Shown here piece after piece: positions 11,944-22,212 of a stretch of 64,000 nucleotides of DNA; the stretch's first letter is position 1, and each line of letters starts with the position of its first letter. A model generated the notes under the pieces. The model made no database searches, had not been told where the DNA came from, and was given only the letters and a program-made list of their open reading frames with translations. Both the position numbers and the translations under genes were made by a program. This DNA comes from Eimeria necatrix (taxonomy: Eukaryota; Apicomplexa; Conoidasida; Eucoccidiorida; Eimeriidae), in contig NW_013652627.1 in assembly GCF_000499385.1 (NCBI RefSeq), positions 1-64,000 on the forward strand, given 5' to 3'.

Positions 11944-13091
11944 ACTTCTCAGGCGAGCAGCAGCGCGCAGCAGATCCACATGTTGTCGACTCGTCTGGCG
12001 AGCGCCAAGCGCCCGTTGCCGGCTGCCGCTGCGGGCGCTGCAGCAGACGCTGCAGCAGCAGCAGCAGCAGCAGCAGAAGCTGCTGCTGCTGTGCCTGACA
12101 ACGTCCCCCCCTACTCTCCCGTGCTGCACCTCCTCCCCACAGACACTCTCTCTCGCGACCGCACGGTGAGTGGCGCAGTTGAGGTGTCTGTACACCTCAG
12201 CTCCGTGGGGTGTACAGACAGCTCGTTGGCTGTTTAGTGGTGGGGTCTACGGCGCATGCGTTTGGGGCTTTTTAGCTTTTCCTTTACACACCAAAGCAGC
12301 GGTTTAGGGTTTAAGACTCAGGGTTGGGGTTTAGGGTTTGAGACGCACGGCGAGGGTTTGGGGTTTAAGGCTCAGGGGTAGGGTTTAGGGTTTGTGGCTG
12401 CACGAAGCCGGGTTTAGGGTCCAAAGCTCAGGCCTAGGGTTTAGGGTTTAAGGCTGAGGGCTAGGGTTTAGGGTTTAAGGCTGAGGGCTAGGGTTTAGGG
12501 TTTAAGGCTGAGGGCTAGGGTTTAGGGTTTAAGGCTGAGGGCTAGGGCTTAGGGTTTGTGGCTGCAGGTGCCCCAAGTTCGGGGGATACACGCGCATCCT
12601 TCGGAGAGAGAATCGACTTCTTTGGTTTTCGCCTTCGGCTTAGACCTCTTCTTTTCTCCTGCCCAGCCCGCCAGCGTCAGTCTAGGGTTTAGGGTTTAGG
12701 GTTTAGGGTTTAGGGTTCGGGCTGAGGGTTTAGGGTTAGGGACTGGGGTTCCGGGTTCAGGGCTTAGGGTTCGGGTTTAGGGTTCAAGGCTGGGGTTTGG
12801 GCTCAGGGTTAGGGTTTGGGGTTCAAGGTTCAGGCGTAAGGCCCAGGGTTAGGGTTTGGGGCTGGGGTTTAGAGTTAGGGTTTAGGGTTAGGGTTTAGGG
12901 TTAGGGTTTAGGCTCGGACTTGAGGCTGTTCAGGCTCGCGGTTTTCTGTTTTTGCTTCGCAGGGCTTTGACACGCTTTCCCCATCCTTCCCGTTCTCTTC
13001 TTTGCTGCTTGCCTTTGCTGCTCTCATTGCTGCAGCAGCAGCAGCAGATTACACTCAAAAGAAAAATGCACTTAGCGCGAAGTGGGCGTGA
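4041..13091 (+). CDS. EMC1: EMC1, ER membrane protein complex subunit 1
   Basis: The product is the large lumenal beta-propeller subunit of the ER membrane complex, which inserts and stabilises membrane proteins. Exon 1 (4041 to 5093 or 5102) gives a leucine-run signal peptide and PQQ-like propeller blades ([30 protein letters not shown]) broken up by Gln, Ser and Ala runs. Other supported exons: 6299-6385, about 6660-6892 ([16 protein letters not shown]), 7582-7799, 8009-8341 ([13 protein letters not shown]), 8487-8854, 9123-9246 (SFYIVDE), 9457-9528, 9772-9887 ([13 protein letters not shown], a strong match to the EMC1 [10 protein letters not shown] block), 10085-10192, 10422-10518, 10827 to about 11000, 11971-12165 (VPPYSP), 12568-12675 ([20 protein letters not shown]) and 12963-13091. 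The last exon encodes the C-terminal membrane helix and a short basic tail before TGA. From 9123 to 10827, and again from 11971 to the stop, the phases are consistent. Exons between 5100 and 6300 and between 6893 and 9122 are partly unresolved. Confidence 0.85.
11010..11600. repeat. GGGGCCCC-rich repeat, collagen-like in several frames
   Basis: A GC-rich array of GGGGCCCC and AAGGGGCC units directly follows the EMC1 exon that ends in LLVVGLPT. The + strand frame that continues this exon stays open to 11446 and reads as Gly-X-Y triplets like collagen, but other frames and the reverse strand also read as Gly/Pro repeats because the unit is nearly palindromic. Known EMC1 proteins have no collagen segment at this point, and the next exon (11971) resumes the family sequence at once. 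Intron is therefore more likely than coding insertion. Confidence 0.8.
11729..11754. repeat. 26-bp perfect palindrome centred on GTACGTAC
   Basis: The core GGGGTGTACGTACACCCC (11733-11750) is extended by four complementary bases on each side, giving a 26-bp perfect palindrome inside an EMC1 intron. It is the most complete of at least eight GTACGTAC sites in the window. Confidence 0.9.
12450..12557. repeat. 27-bp tandem repeat, four copies, with embedded telomere-like heptamer
   Basis: Four head-to-tail copies starting at 12450, 12477, 12504 and 12531, each opening AAGGCTGAGGGCTAGGGTTT and ending in another TTTAGGG-type segment; the last copy decays. It lies in the EMC1 intron just upstream of the 12568 exon. 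Confidence 0.9.
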
Positions 13092-13106
13092 GTGCATGCG
13101 CCGAAG

Positions 13107-13232
13107 CTGTCTGTACACCCCAAGCTGCCTATACACCCCAACCTGCCTATACACCTAAAGCTGCCTATACACCCCAACCTGCCTATACACCTAAAGCTGC
13201 CTATACACCCCAACCTGTCTATACACCCCAAG
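13107..13232. repeat. 18-bp tandem repeat, seven copies, just after the EMC1 stop
   Basis: Seven copies of an 18-bp unit of the form CTGCCTATACACCYMAAS. Two variants alternate (ending CCCCAAC and CCTAAAG), giving a 36-bp higher-order period. It starts 15 bases after the EMC1 stop codon and so probably lies in the 3' UTR. Read in frame it would give six-residue Tyr-Thr-Pro repeats, but I see no start or splice context that makes it coding. Confidence 0.9.
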
Positions 13233-13494
13233 TGCAGTGCGCAGAGCAAAACTACAACTTTGCTTTCTTTACTGCAGCTAGCCCTAAACCCTAAACCCTA
13301 AACCCGCAATTTGCCGAGGGTTTAGAACGAAGGGTTTGCACCTAACGTTTAAGGGTTTAGGGTTTACGCCTAAGGTAGGGCTACGCGGCTAAGAGCTGAG
13401 GGTTTACGCTTAGAGCTGCTAGCCTGGGGTTTAGGGTTTGCAGTTGGGGTTTAGGGTTTAGAGCCGAAAGAGCCAAAGGCAGCGACAAGCCCCT

Positions 13495-14130
13495 CCTGGC
13501 AGGCCCCACTAGGTGCAGCTAGCTAGCCACAGCTAGCCAGTCAGATGCTAGCCACATGGCTAGCTGCTGCAGGCGGCTGGCCACGCTCCGCCAATAACAG
13601 CTAGCAAATTGCAGCTAGCTAGCCATGGCGAGCTTGTGCTGGCTAGCCAGCCACAGCCAGCTAGTCGCAGCTAGCTAGCCATGGCTAGCCCCTGCTAGCC
13701 AGCCAGTCACAGCTAGCTAATCGCAGCTAGCTAGCCATGGCTAGCCTGTGCTGGCTAGCCAGCCCCAGCCAGTAGTAGGGCCCAGCTAGTTGGCCGGAGC
13801 TAGCTCAGCGCCTAGCCAGCTAGCCCGAGCCAGCTGCGGCGGCTAGCTAGCTTTGGCTTGCTGCCACAGCTAGCTAGCCACTGCTCCTGAGGTGTGTACC
13901 TTTTCATATATAGCAACTGATCTGCCACTGAGTCCATCTTTTGAACTGGCCAAGAGAATGGGCCGTTGGCAAGGTCACCGCGTCGGCTGCGGCCTCAGGT
14001 GTACGTACACTGCGGCGCCCAGCCAAAGGCAGCAGCCTAGCCAGCTAGCCACAGCTAGCTGCAGCTAGCTGCAGCTGGCTGCAGCTAGCTGCAGCTAGCT
14101 GCAGCTTCCCAGTGGCTAGCTAAGGCGAGC
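13495..14130. repeat. GCTAGC/CAGCTAGC-rich intergenic region
   Basis: A 600-base stretch made largely of overlapping GCTAGC, CAGCTAGC and CAGCCAG units, with one GTACGTAC palindrome inside (14001-14008). It separates EMC1 from the ABC transporter gene. The same motif family recurs at 45160-45430, 48940-49165, 55730-55770, 56995-57195 and 58155-58435, always outside supported exons. Confidence 0.85.
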
Positions 14131-14871
14131 AGCAGCAAGCCGACCCCCAGCCACACTGATCGCTCTGGGGCGTTTTGGTGCAGCTCCCGCCGAAGGCTTC
14201 ACCTGCAGATTTAGGCTTAGGGTTTAGGGTTTAGAGTCTGGGGTTGAGGGTTAAGGGTTTAGGGTTTAGGGTTTACAGCCTGCAGGATGTGGTGTGGGAG
14301 CGCCAACAGCCTTCAATGGCCCCCCACTGCTGTCTGCCGTCGCCGCAGAAGCACCGCGGCAGATTAGCCTTAAACCCTAAACCCTAAACCCTAAACCCTA
14401 GAAATCAAACCACTGGATAGCTAGTTATTTTTTGCACTTTTCAGGGGCCGTTTTCGTAAGTCCTAGACACTAAACCCTAAACCCTAATCTCGGGGTGGTC
14501 TGGTCTCTGTCGCCGCGCTTCCTTCCGCCGACCTTCTGCGCGCAAACTGCAGCGAAAAGCTTCCCAAACCAAAACAAAGAAATACTTAAACAAATAATTT
14601 GATAAAATAAAAAGTCTGAAGTTTAAAAAGCCGCGGAAAAACCCCGGACACACCGCCCAGCTGCCACTGTTACCGTCGCTGCTGCTGGCGTTGCTGCTGC
14701 TGCTGCTCCCATGAAGTAACCGCCGGCAACTGCAGATCCAGCCTTAGCAGCAGCAGCAGCAGCAGCTGCAGTGGCAGCAACTTCTGCACCGACAACAAAA
14801 CTAACAGAAGCAGCAGCAGCAGCAGCGGGACAGGGGCTCACCTCAGGTGGCGAGAATAGCAGGGAGCGGCA
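14131..14871. other. intergenic region upstream of the ABCG gene
   Basis: Contains telomere-like blocks (14218-14235, 14255-14275, 14370-14400, 14472-14487), an A-rich segment (about 14565-14640) and the beginning of a CAG/GCA-rich tract that runs into the first exon of the ABC transporter. This is the likely promoter and 5' UTR region, but I recognise no specific element. Confidence 0.5.
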
Positions 14872-17800
14872 ATGGACAGCGAGGAAGAAACGCTGCAGCA
14901 GCAGCAGCAGCAGCAGCAGCAGAGTCAAACGAAACAGCAGGGGCAGCAGCAGAAATCTCTTGTGCAGCGTCAGGAACAAAGCCGGCAGCAGGGGCCGTCA
15001 CACCAACGGCAGGAAGAACAGCAACAAGAACAGCAACAAGGGCAGCAGCAGCCGCAGCAGCAGCAGCCGCAGCAGCAGCAGCAGCGTCACCAGCAGCAGA
15101 AGCTGGAGGTGCCGCAGCAACAACATCAAGCGCAGCAGCAGCAGCGTCACCAGCAGCAGAAGATGGAGGTGCCGCAGCAACAACATCAAGCGCAGCTGCG
15201 CGAGCAGCCGCAGCAGCAGCAGCAGCAGCTGCTGCTGCTGCAAACCAGAGCCGTCGAAGGGCCACCAGCTTCTCACCGTGTCTGTTTTTCGGAACCAGCA
15301 ACAGCAGAAAGCCCAGCAGCAGCAGCAGCAACAGCAAGTACAGCAGAACAGAAGGGAGCAGCAGAGGTGGATGAGTGCGTCGCCGCCGCTGTGAAAGAGG
15401 CGCAACTCGCAGCAGCAGCTGCAGCAGCAGCAGCAGAAGCAGAAGCAGCAGCAGCAGCAGAAGCAGCCGCAGAAGCAACAGCAGCAGAAGAGGACGACGA
15501 AGATGAGGGGATGGACCCACAAGAAACCGACGCAGCTGCAGCAGCAGCAGATGCTGCTGCAGCGGCTGCAGCTGCCAGTGGGAGGCTTGACCTCTTCAGC
15601 GCCACAAAACTTACAGTTGTAAACCCTAAACCCTAAACCCTAAACCCTAAACACTATATACCATACTCCTTGAGCCCTAAAGCGTAGAATCTGAATTCTG
15701 CTTGCAGTAGCTTTAGCGTGATCACTGTTTATTATTTTGCAGCATACATTGCAGAGGGTTTAGGGTTTGAGGTTCAGGCTTTAGTTTTCAGGGATCAGGG
15801 TTTAGGGTTTAGCTTTTAGGGCTTAAGGCTCAGGGTTTAGGGTTTGCGTGTGAGCAGGAGTTGGGTGTAAGAAACGCAAGTTACCGCCTGCCGCCGACGA
15901 GGGCTAGCATGCGATCTGCACTTTCAAATTGCTGCTGCTGCCTGCAAAGGACGATATCCAGTTGCTGCTGCAGCGGCAGCAGCAGCAGCAGCAGCAGCAG
16001 CAGGGAGCTCGCTGCTGTCCGCCGTCTGCCGACTTCTGCTGCTACCATTCCTCCTGGCCCCGCCGGCAGCGCTGCGGACTGCTGCGCACCGTACACCGCT
16101 GCCTGCAGCAGCAGCAGCAGCAGCAGCAACAGGTTCTGCTGCTGCTGCAGCAGCCAAGAGGGGCGTCTCGTCCTCAGCAGCATCAGCTGCTGCTTTCCCT
16201 CCCACACAGTCACTTCTATACTGGGGGGCTCGGGCGCAGGAAAGAGCACATTTTTGTCTCTTGTGGCTGGGAGGCTCCGTCCATTGGCAACAGCTGCTGC
16301 GCCCACAGCAGCAGCAGCAGCAGCAGCTGCTGCTGCTGCAAGGGGTGCAGCAGCTGCAGCTGCATACGCGGGTGGCGACGGCTCTGCTGCGGGCGCAGAG
16401 CCTCGGCCCTCGCTGCAGCAGCAGCAGCAGCGGAGCAATAAAGAGAGAACAAGGACAAAGGGAGCAGCAGCAAGAACTACGGAGGAGCCGGTGCTGCTGC
16501 TGAACGGCGTGAAGGCCCCCAAGGCGTGGCGGCGGCTTGTGGGGTTCTGCCTGCAGCAGGACCTGCTGCTGCTGCAGCAGCTGTCGGTGCAGCAGACGCT
16601 GCTGCTGGAAGCGAAGCTTCGGATGGGCAGAGTCTGCAGCAAGAGCCAGCGAAGGGAAAGAGTCGAAAAAGTTATACAGATGATGAACCTAGAAAAGTAC
16701 ATGCCCGCGGCTGCTGCTGCTGTTGCTGCTGCTCATACTGCTGCTCCGTTGGTGTTGTCGCTGCTGCTGCTGCTGCTGCTCATACTGCTGCTCTGTTGGT
16801 GTTGTCGCTGCTGCTGCTGGGATTACTGCTGCTTTTGGTTATCTTATCGCGGTTGTTGCTGCTGCAGTTGCTGTCCCACTGTTGCCACGATTATTAATGT
16901 TCGTACTACCACTGGTGCCGATGCTGAAGAGCTGTTGCTGTTGCTGTTGCTGTTGCTGCTACTGCGGTTGCTGCTGTTGCTGCTGTCGGCTGCTGGAGAA
17001 GACATGAGCAGCCGCTGATGTTTCTACCCCTGCTACCCATAATGATAGTGTTTTTTTCTGCTACTACTGCTGCTGCTTCTGCCATTGCTGCTGCCATTGC
17101 TATTGCTGCTGCTGCCGCTATTGCTGCTGCTGCTGCTGCTGCTGCTGCTTTCTGTCGACCCACTTGCGCATGCACCAAATGCGCTCTTCTGGCTTGAGGG
17201 TTTAGGCTTTATGGTTGAGGGTTTGGGGCTGCAGGGTGTATGTACAGGTGCAGACACACTGTTGTGGGGTCGCCGTTCTCACGCGGGCTCTCTGGAGGCG
17301 AGCGAAGAAGGCTTTCGGTGGCCTGTGAGTTGCTGCTGCCAAAGCCCCTGCTGCTTCTCGACGAGCCTACCAGGTCTGCTGCTGCTGCTGCTGCTGCTGT
17401 TGGTGCTGCTGCTGTTGGTGCTGTTGCTGTTGTTACTACTGTTGCTATTGTTGTTGCTGCCGCTGCTGTTCTAGGTTTTGTTGCTGCTGCTGCTGCCGAG
17501 GACTAAGTTTTTGTAGTGATGCTGCAGCGGTTGTTGTGGCGGAATGTGCTGGCTAGGATATCGTTGCCGGTGGTGCTGCTTCCTGTTTGACTGCTGCTGC
17601 TGCTGTAGCTATTGTTGCTGCGGCGTTTGTTGCTGCTGATATTATTGCTGCGGTTGCTGCTGTTGTTTCTAATACTGCTGCTGTTGCTGCTGTTCCAGTC
17701 GGGCTTACGCGGTAAGTGCTTCTTGCGCTTCCTTTTCCTTGCTGGTGGTGTTGCTGCTGGCTTGCTTTTGCTGCTGTTGCTGCTGCGCTCCCGTGCTGCG

Positions 17801-20800
17801 GCTGTTAGGGTTTGGAAGGGCCGGTCAACTTGCAGCAGCAGCAGCAGCAGCAATAACAAATTTTTTGTTCTTTTTGCCTGTGCGTTTATTACTTTGTCTT
17901 TTGCAGCGGCCTCGACGCAGCAGCAGCGTCGCATCTGCTGCGGCTGCTGCAGCGCGTAGCAGCAGAAAACGGCACAACAGTTATCTGCACTATTCACCAA
18001 CCCTCTCCACAGGTGAGCCCAAAACCCTAAACCCTAAAGCGTAAACCCTAATTGCTAACCCTAAACCCTAAACCTAGAACTCAATCCTAAAGCCATAACG
18101 TGGAGTTCTAAGCCCTGAACACTAAACTCTAAGCCCTAACTCCTAAATATGAAATACTCAACCCTAGAAGGGCGAGGTGGGGGTGTTCAGGGTCTAGGGC
18201 TTAATTTGTAAGACCTAAACTTTATTGGGGGTTTGGGCTAGGGTTTAGGGTTTGCTGCTTGCCTTCAGCTGTTCTTATCTTTCGGGAGGGTCCTTTTTCT
18301 AGCGGAGGGTCGTTTGGTCTTCTGCGGGAAGCCACAGCAGCTACGAGCGTACGAGGCAGTGCTGCTGCAGCAGCCCACCGCTGCTGCTGCTGCTGCTGCT
18401 GCTGCTGCGAGTGACGCTGGCCGCCGCCTAGACGATGGCGCTTATGCAGCTGAAGCAGAAGGCCCCGGCGAAATAGCAGAAGCCGCAGAAGCAGCAGAAA
18501 CAGCAACAGCAACGCCGCCCGACTGCTGCGTAGCTGAGCACTTTTTAGAACTTGCTTGTGGAGTGGGGGCTTTCCGCACCTATCCTATATTGGTAGCTCA
18601 TTTGCAGAAGCTGCTGCTGCTGTTGCAGCAGCAGCAGCACCAGAATTTGATGCAGCAGAACCAGCTGCACCAGCGCCGGCTGCACCAACCTAGCAGGAGC
18701 AGCAGCAGCAGCACCTGCAGCAACAGCAGCGAGCTGCTGCACTTTGCTGAAACGGAGGGACTGATATGGCAGATAGAACACCTCCTACAGCATCAGCAGG
18801 AGTTGCTGCTGCCAGAAACAGATAAGAAACACCACGGAGCAGCGAAAATTGCAGAAGTCCTTGACTTAATTTTTCGGGTGTACAGACACCCCAAGGCTCT
18901 TGTCCTGAGGGACGACTTTCAGGCAATAGCTGATGCTGCTTCTGCTGCTGCAAGTGCTGCCGCTGGTGCTGCTGTTGATGCTGCTGCTTCGGCGGTTCTT
19001 TCTCCCGTGGGCAGTGCTACGGCAGCACAAAACGCAGCAGCAGCAGCAACAGCGACAGAACCAGCAGCAGCAGCAGCACTGACGCTGCACCAGTCAGCAA
19101 TGGAGGCAGCGGGGACTATCAAGGGAACCTTAAGTGTGGACGAGGGCAAAAACGAGAAAGAAGAATATCTTTCAGCAGTACGTCGGGTTCAGGGTTTAGC
19201 TTTAGGGTTTAGGGTTTAGAGTGTTATGTTCAAGTGGTGGGAGTTGGGGCTGGGGATTCAGAGAGAGGGGTTTAAGGGTTGGTGAAGGGTTTACTTACGA
19301 TTGTGGAGTGCATCAGAGATCAGCATCTCCGGCTGCATTACCAGTGGATGAGGCAGCAGCAGCAGCACCAGCAGTGGACGCAGCAGCAGCCGGAAGTGCA
19401 GCAGCAGGCCCTCTCTTGCAGCAAGTGTCTGTGCAAAGGGTGCCTTCGACCGAAGCAAGACGAGCTGCAGCAGCAGCAGCAAGGTCAGCAACAAGTGCAC
19501 CATGCCGTCGTCGGGAGCTAATAGCTGCAGCAGCAGCCATAAAGGCGGCGAGCAGCCCTTTGCTGCAGTTCGAGGTGCTGCTGCAGCGGCAGCTTATCTC
19601 GGAAGCAAGAGGCACAGCAGCAGCAGCCGATCTAGCACAGGCGCTGCTGCTCGCACTTATAGTAGGATCTCTTTACTTCAAGCGTATGGCCGACTACACC
19701 ACAGACGGACTGCATGAAAGGCTGGGTCTGCATCGGCTTCTGCTGCTGCTGCTGCTTTTGTTACTTTTTCTGCTGTTGGTTGCTGCTGCTGAAGCTCTTG
19801 CTCTATTCGCATTGCAAAAGTTGAAGAGTTCTACTGCCTTTGCTGCAACCGTTCCCGCGGCTGGTGCTGCTGCTCTTGCCATTGCTGCTGCTGCTGCTGT
19901 TATTCGCATTGGAGAAGTTGAAGAGTTCGCTGCTGTCTTTGCTGCAACCGTTCCCGCGGCTGGTGTTGCTGCTCTTGCCATTGCTGCTGCTGCTGCTGTT
20001 TTTGTTGCTAATGAAGCAGTTGCTGTTGCTGTGCGGCGGCTTTCGAGATGGTTTTTGCTGCTTCAGCTGCTTCTGTTGCTGCTGTTGTTGCGGCTCTCGC
20101 AGCTGCTTCTGCGAGAGCCGCAGCAACTTCAGCTGCTGCCGGTGTTGCCTTTATCGTCTCTGCTGACAGCTGCAGATCCATCTCTCATATACCGGGTCAT
20201 TCTTCTGCCTTTTTGTCTTTCTCGTGATGCAGCGCTGCTGTACTTTCTCTGCAACTACCACCTGTTCTCTCCGGCATTTACGTCGCTCAATGCTTTCCCT
20301 GCGATTCGCGCCGCAGCAGCAGCGGGCAGCAGCAGCAAGCTCTTCAGTGCGGCCACGTTTCTTGCTGCTGCTACTTGCGCAGAGCTGCTGCTGCAGCTCG
20401 TCGCGCCCTTCATCATGCTGCTGCTCCTCCACGCCCTAGTTGCATGGCCTGCAGACGCCCTCGTATTTCTAGCAAGTCGCTGCTGCGTGCAGCTGCAGCT
20501 GCTGCTGGTTCAGCTGCTGCTGCAATAACTGCCGCTGTTGCAGATGCTCCTAATTATGCTTGTGTAGATAGACTGCGTGCTGCGTGTGCCGCTTCTTTTG
20601 TTGCTGCTGCAGTTGCTGTTGCAGCTTATTTTTTTGGCTGCTGCACCTGCTGTTGCTGCTTGTTTTTCCTCGCTCGGTGCCTCCCACCGCCTTTGGCGTT
20701 TTGTCTGCCGTCTTCGCCATTTCCATTTTTGTCCTCTGACTATATCTCTGCCTCTTTCTTCCTGTAGCTGTTTCCTCTTCTGTCTGTTTTGTCTCTCGTT

Positions 20801-21380
20801 TTGCCTGCTGGCTGCGTGCGGCTTCTTGTCTTGGTCGTAAACGAAAGCCACAGCAGAAGTAAACGCCAAAGGCACCTCCAGCTCCTAGCGAGTGACTTTT
20901 CTTGCCGCTTTGCTGCAGGGCGTGTGGCTGTCTCTGCTGCTGCTGACAGTTCTGGCGTCGTCTCTGGGCCAGTTCATTGCCGCGTTTGCAGGCAGCAACC
21001 ACCGGCTTGCTGCGCTGCTGCTGTCTGTCGCGCTGATCTCCCTGACCCTCGTCGGGGGCTTCTACGTTTCGATTGCTTTGCTGCCGCCTTGGGTCAAGTG
21101 GCTCGTTTATCTCTCCCCAGCAAATTACGCAGTTCCAACGCTGCTGCATGTCACCCTCAAAGGGCATACCATCGCCTGCAGCAGCAGCAGCAGCAGCAGG
21201 AGCGGCAGCAGCATAGGGAACACCTGCGACGACAAGCCGCTGACTGCGGCAGACATTGCAAGCCAACTCTCGCTCGGGCTACCAGTCGCCGCCAACGTTT
21301 GCATCTTACTTTTGTTTCTTGTGACAGTGAAGATTGCTACACTTCTTCTTCTCAGAAAGAGGCTCCAAATACAAAACTAG
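14872..21380 (+). CDS. ABCG-family half-transporter (eight exons, 1275 aa)
   Basis: The ATP-binding domain precedes the membrane domain, the reversed order of the ABCG (White/BCRP) family. Exons: 14872-15618, 15858-16696, 17248-17373, 17907-18012, 18269-19177, 19317-19725, 20233-20462 and 20919-21380; all phases agree and the sum is an exact codon multiple. Exon 1 is a Gln- then Ala-rich N-terminal extension. Exon 2 has Walker A ([11 protein letters not shown]) and a Q-loop-like [12 protein letters not shown]. Exon 3 has the signature [16 protein letters not shown] and Walker B LLLLDEPT; exon 4 completes SGLD and gives the H-loop [14 protein letters not shown] segment ([11 protein letters not shown]). 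Exon 5 starts [18 protein letters not shown] and is followed by a long low-complexity linker. Exons 6-8 encode the membrane helices, with [12 protein letters not shown] before helix 1, [13 protein letters not shown], and [11 protein letters not shown] near the end. Expected to act as a dimer exporting lipids or small molecules; the substrate cannot be told. At 1275 aa it is about twice a normal half-transporter, through homopolymer linkers. Confidence 0.9.
15072..15195 (+). repeat. 60-bp coding duplication in ABCG exon 1
   Basis: Two near-identical 60-bp copies encode [20 protein letters not shown] and then the same 20 residues with Met for Leu. The only change is C to A at one codon, suggesting a recent in-frame duplication in the N-terminal extension. 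Confidence 0.85.
19805..19998 (+). repeat. 97-bp tandem duplication in ABCG intron 6
   Basis: The segment starting ATTCGCATTG at 19805 repeats at 19902 with few changes, including shared TTGAAGAGTT and CCGTTCCCGCGGCTGG blocks. The period of 97 is not a multiple of three, which supports reading this region as intron even though each copy is free of stops. Confidence 0.8.
20084..20127. other. strong hairpin in ABCG intron 6
   Basis: GCGGCTCTCGCAG (20090-20102) is followed by a six-base loop and its exact complement (20109-20121). Pairing continues outward to about 20084/20127 with one G-U wobble. It lies about 105 bases upstream of the exon 7 acceptor. Confidence 0.8.
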
Positions 21381-22104
21381 GTTTGCTCCTGTTGCGATTG
21401 CTGCCGTTACAGCTGCGGGAATTGTGCTGCGGGAATTGTTTTCTGCCGCTGCAGCTGTTGCTGTTGCTGCTCAAGGCTCGGCTTCCGCAGTCTAAATTTT
21501 TGCCTGGCGACAGCTCTCCACAAATGAGAAGCGGCAGCAACCAGGCAGCACATGCAGCGGCAGCAGCAGCGAAGGGGTAGCACGCAGTACAAGAGCAACA
21601 GCACCAGCGATGTGCTGGAGTGTGTGGCTTTTCGGTGCTTTTGTGCATCTTACTCCTTGCAATGTGGGTTAAGTTGTACCTCTCTGGAAGCCTCAAAATA
21701 AGCCCGAAACTTCAAGGCAACTTTTTGGAATTTACTGCCGTTTCGTAACCTTGTTTTCTAATTTATACCAACAGCTATGAAAACAGACACGTTTAGACGA
21801 AATCAAAAACAGCACCAGCTAAACTAAGCAACGCATTGTGTCTCAGCGCAGATTTAGACCTTGTCCACGCAGCCGACGTTTACAGCCAATTCCCGGCATT
21901 TATGCATCAGCGCACCAGCAGCAGTAGGGGGGCTATCTTCTCTACAAATGAGTGGCACGCTTGGATTATTTGGTGCTCGATTACAACTGTCAGTTGGAAT
22001 GAACTGGAATCACGGTGCCAGAAAGCAGCAGCAGCAGTAGCAAAAAGTAAAAGGCAGCTGCAAGCAATAGAAGCAACACACAGTAGACGGCTACGACGGC
22101 AACA

Positions 22105-22212
22105 CGCAGCAGCAGGCAGCAGCAGGCAGCAGCAGGCAGCAGTAGGCAGCAGCAGGCAGCAGCAGGCAGCAGCAGGCAGCAGCAGGCAGCAGCAGGCAGC
22201 AGCAGGCAGCAG
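22105..22212. repeat. 10-bp tandem repeat GCAGCAGCAG-G type
   Basis: About eleven copies of CAGCAGCAGG, one with a C to T change. The period of ten does not preserve a reading frame, unlike the pure CAG runs in exons, so this array is unlikely to be coding. Confidence 0.85.

Noticed and set aside
13107..13232. A Tyr-Thr-Pro repeat protein or a CRISPR-like array
   Set aside because: The 18-bp units are directly adjacent with no spacers, and there is no supported start or exon. It follows the EMC1 stop codon.
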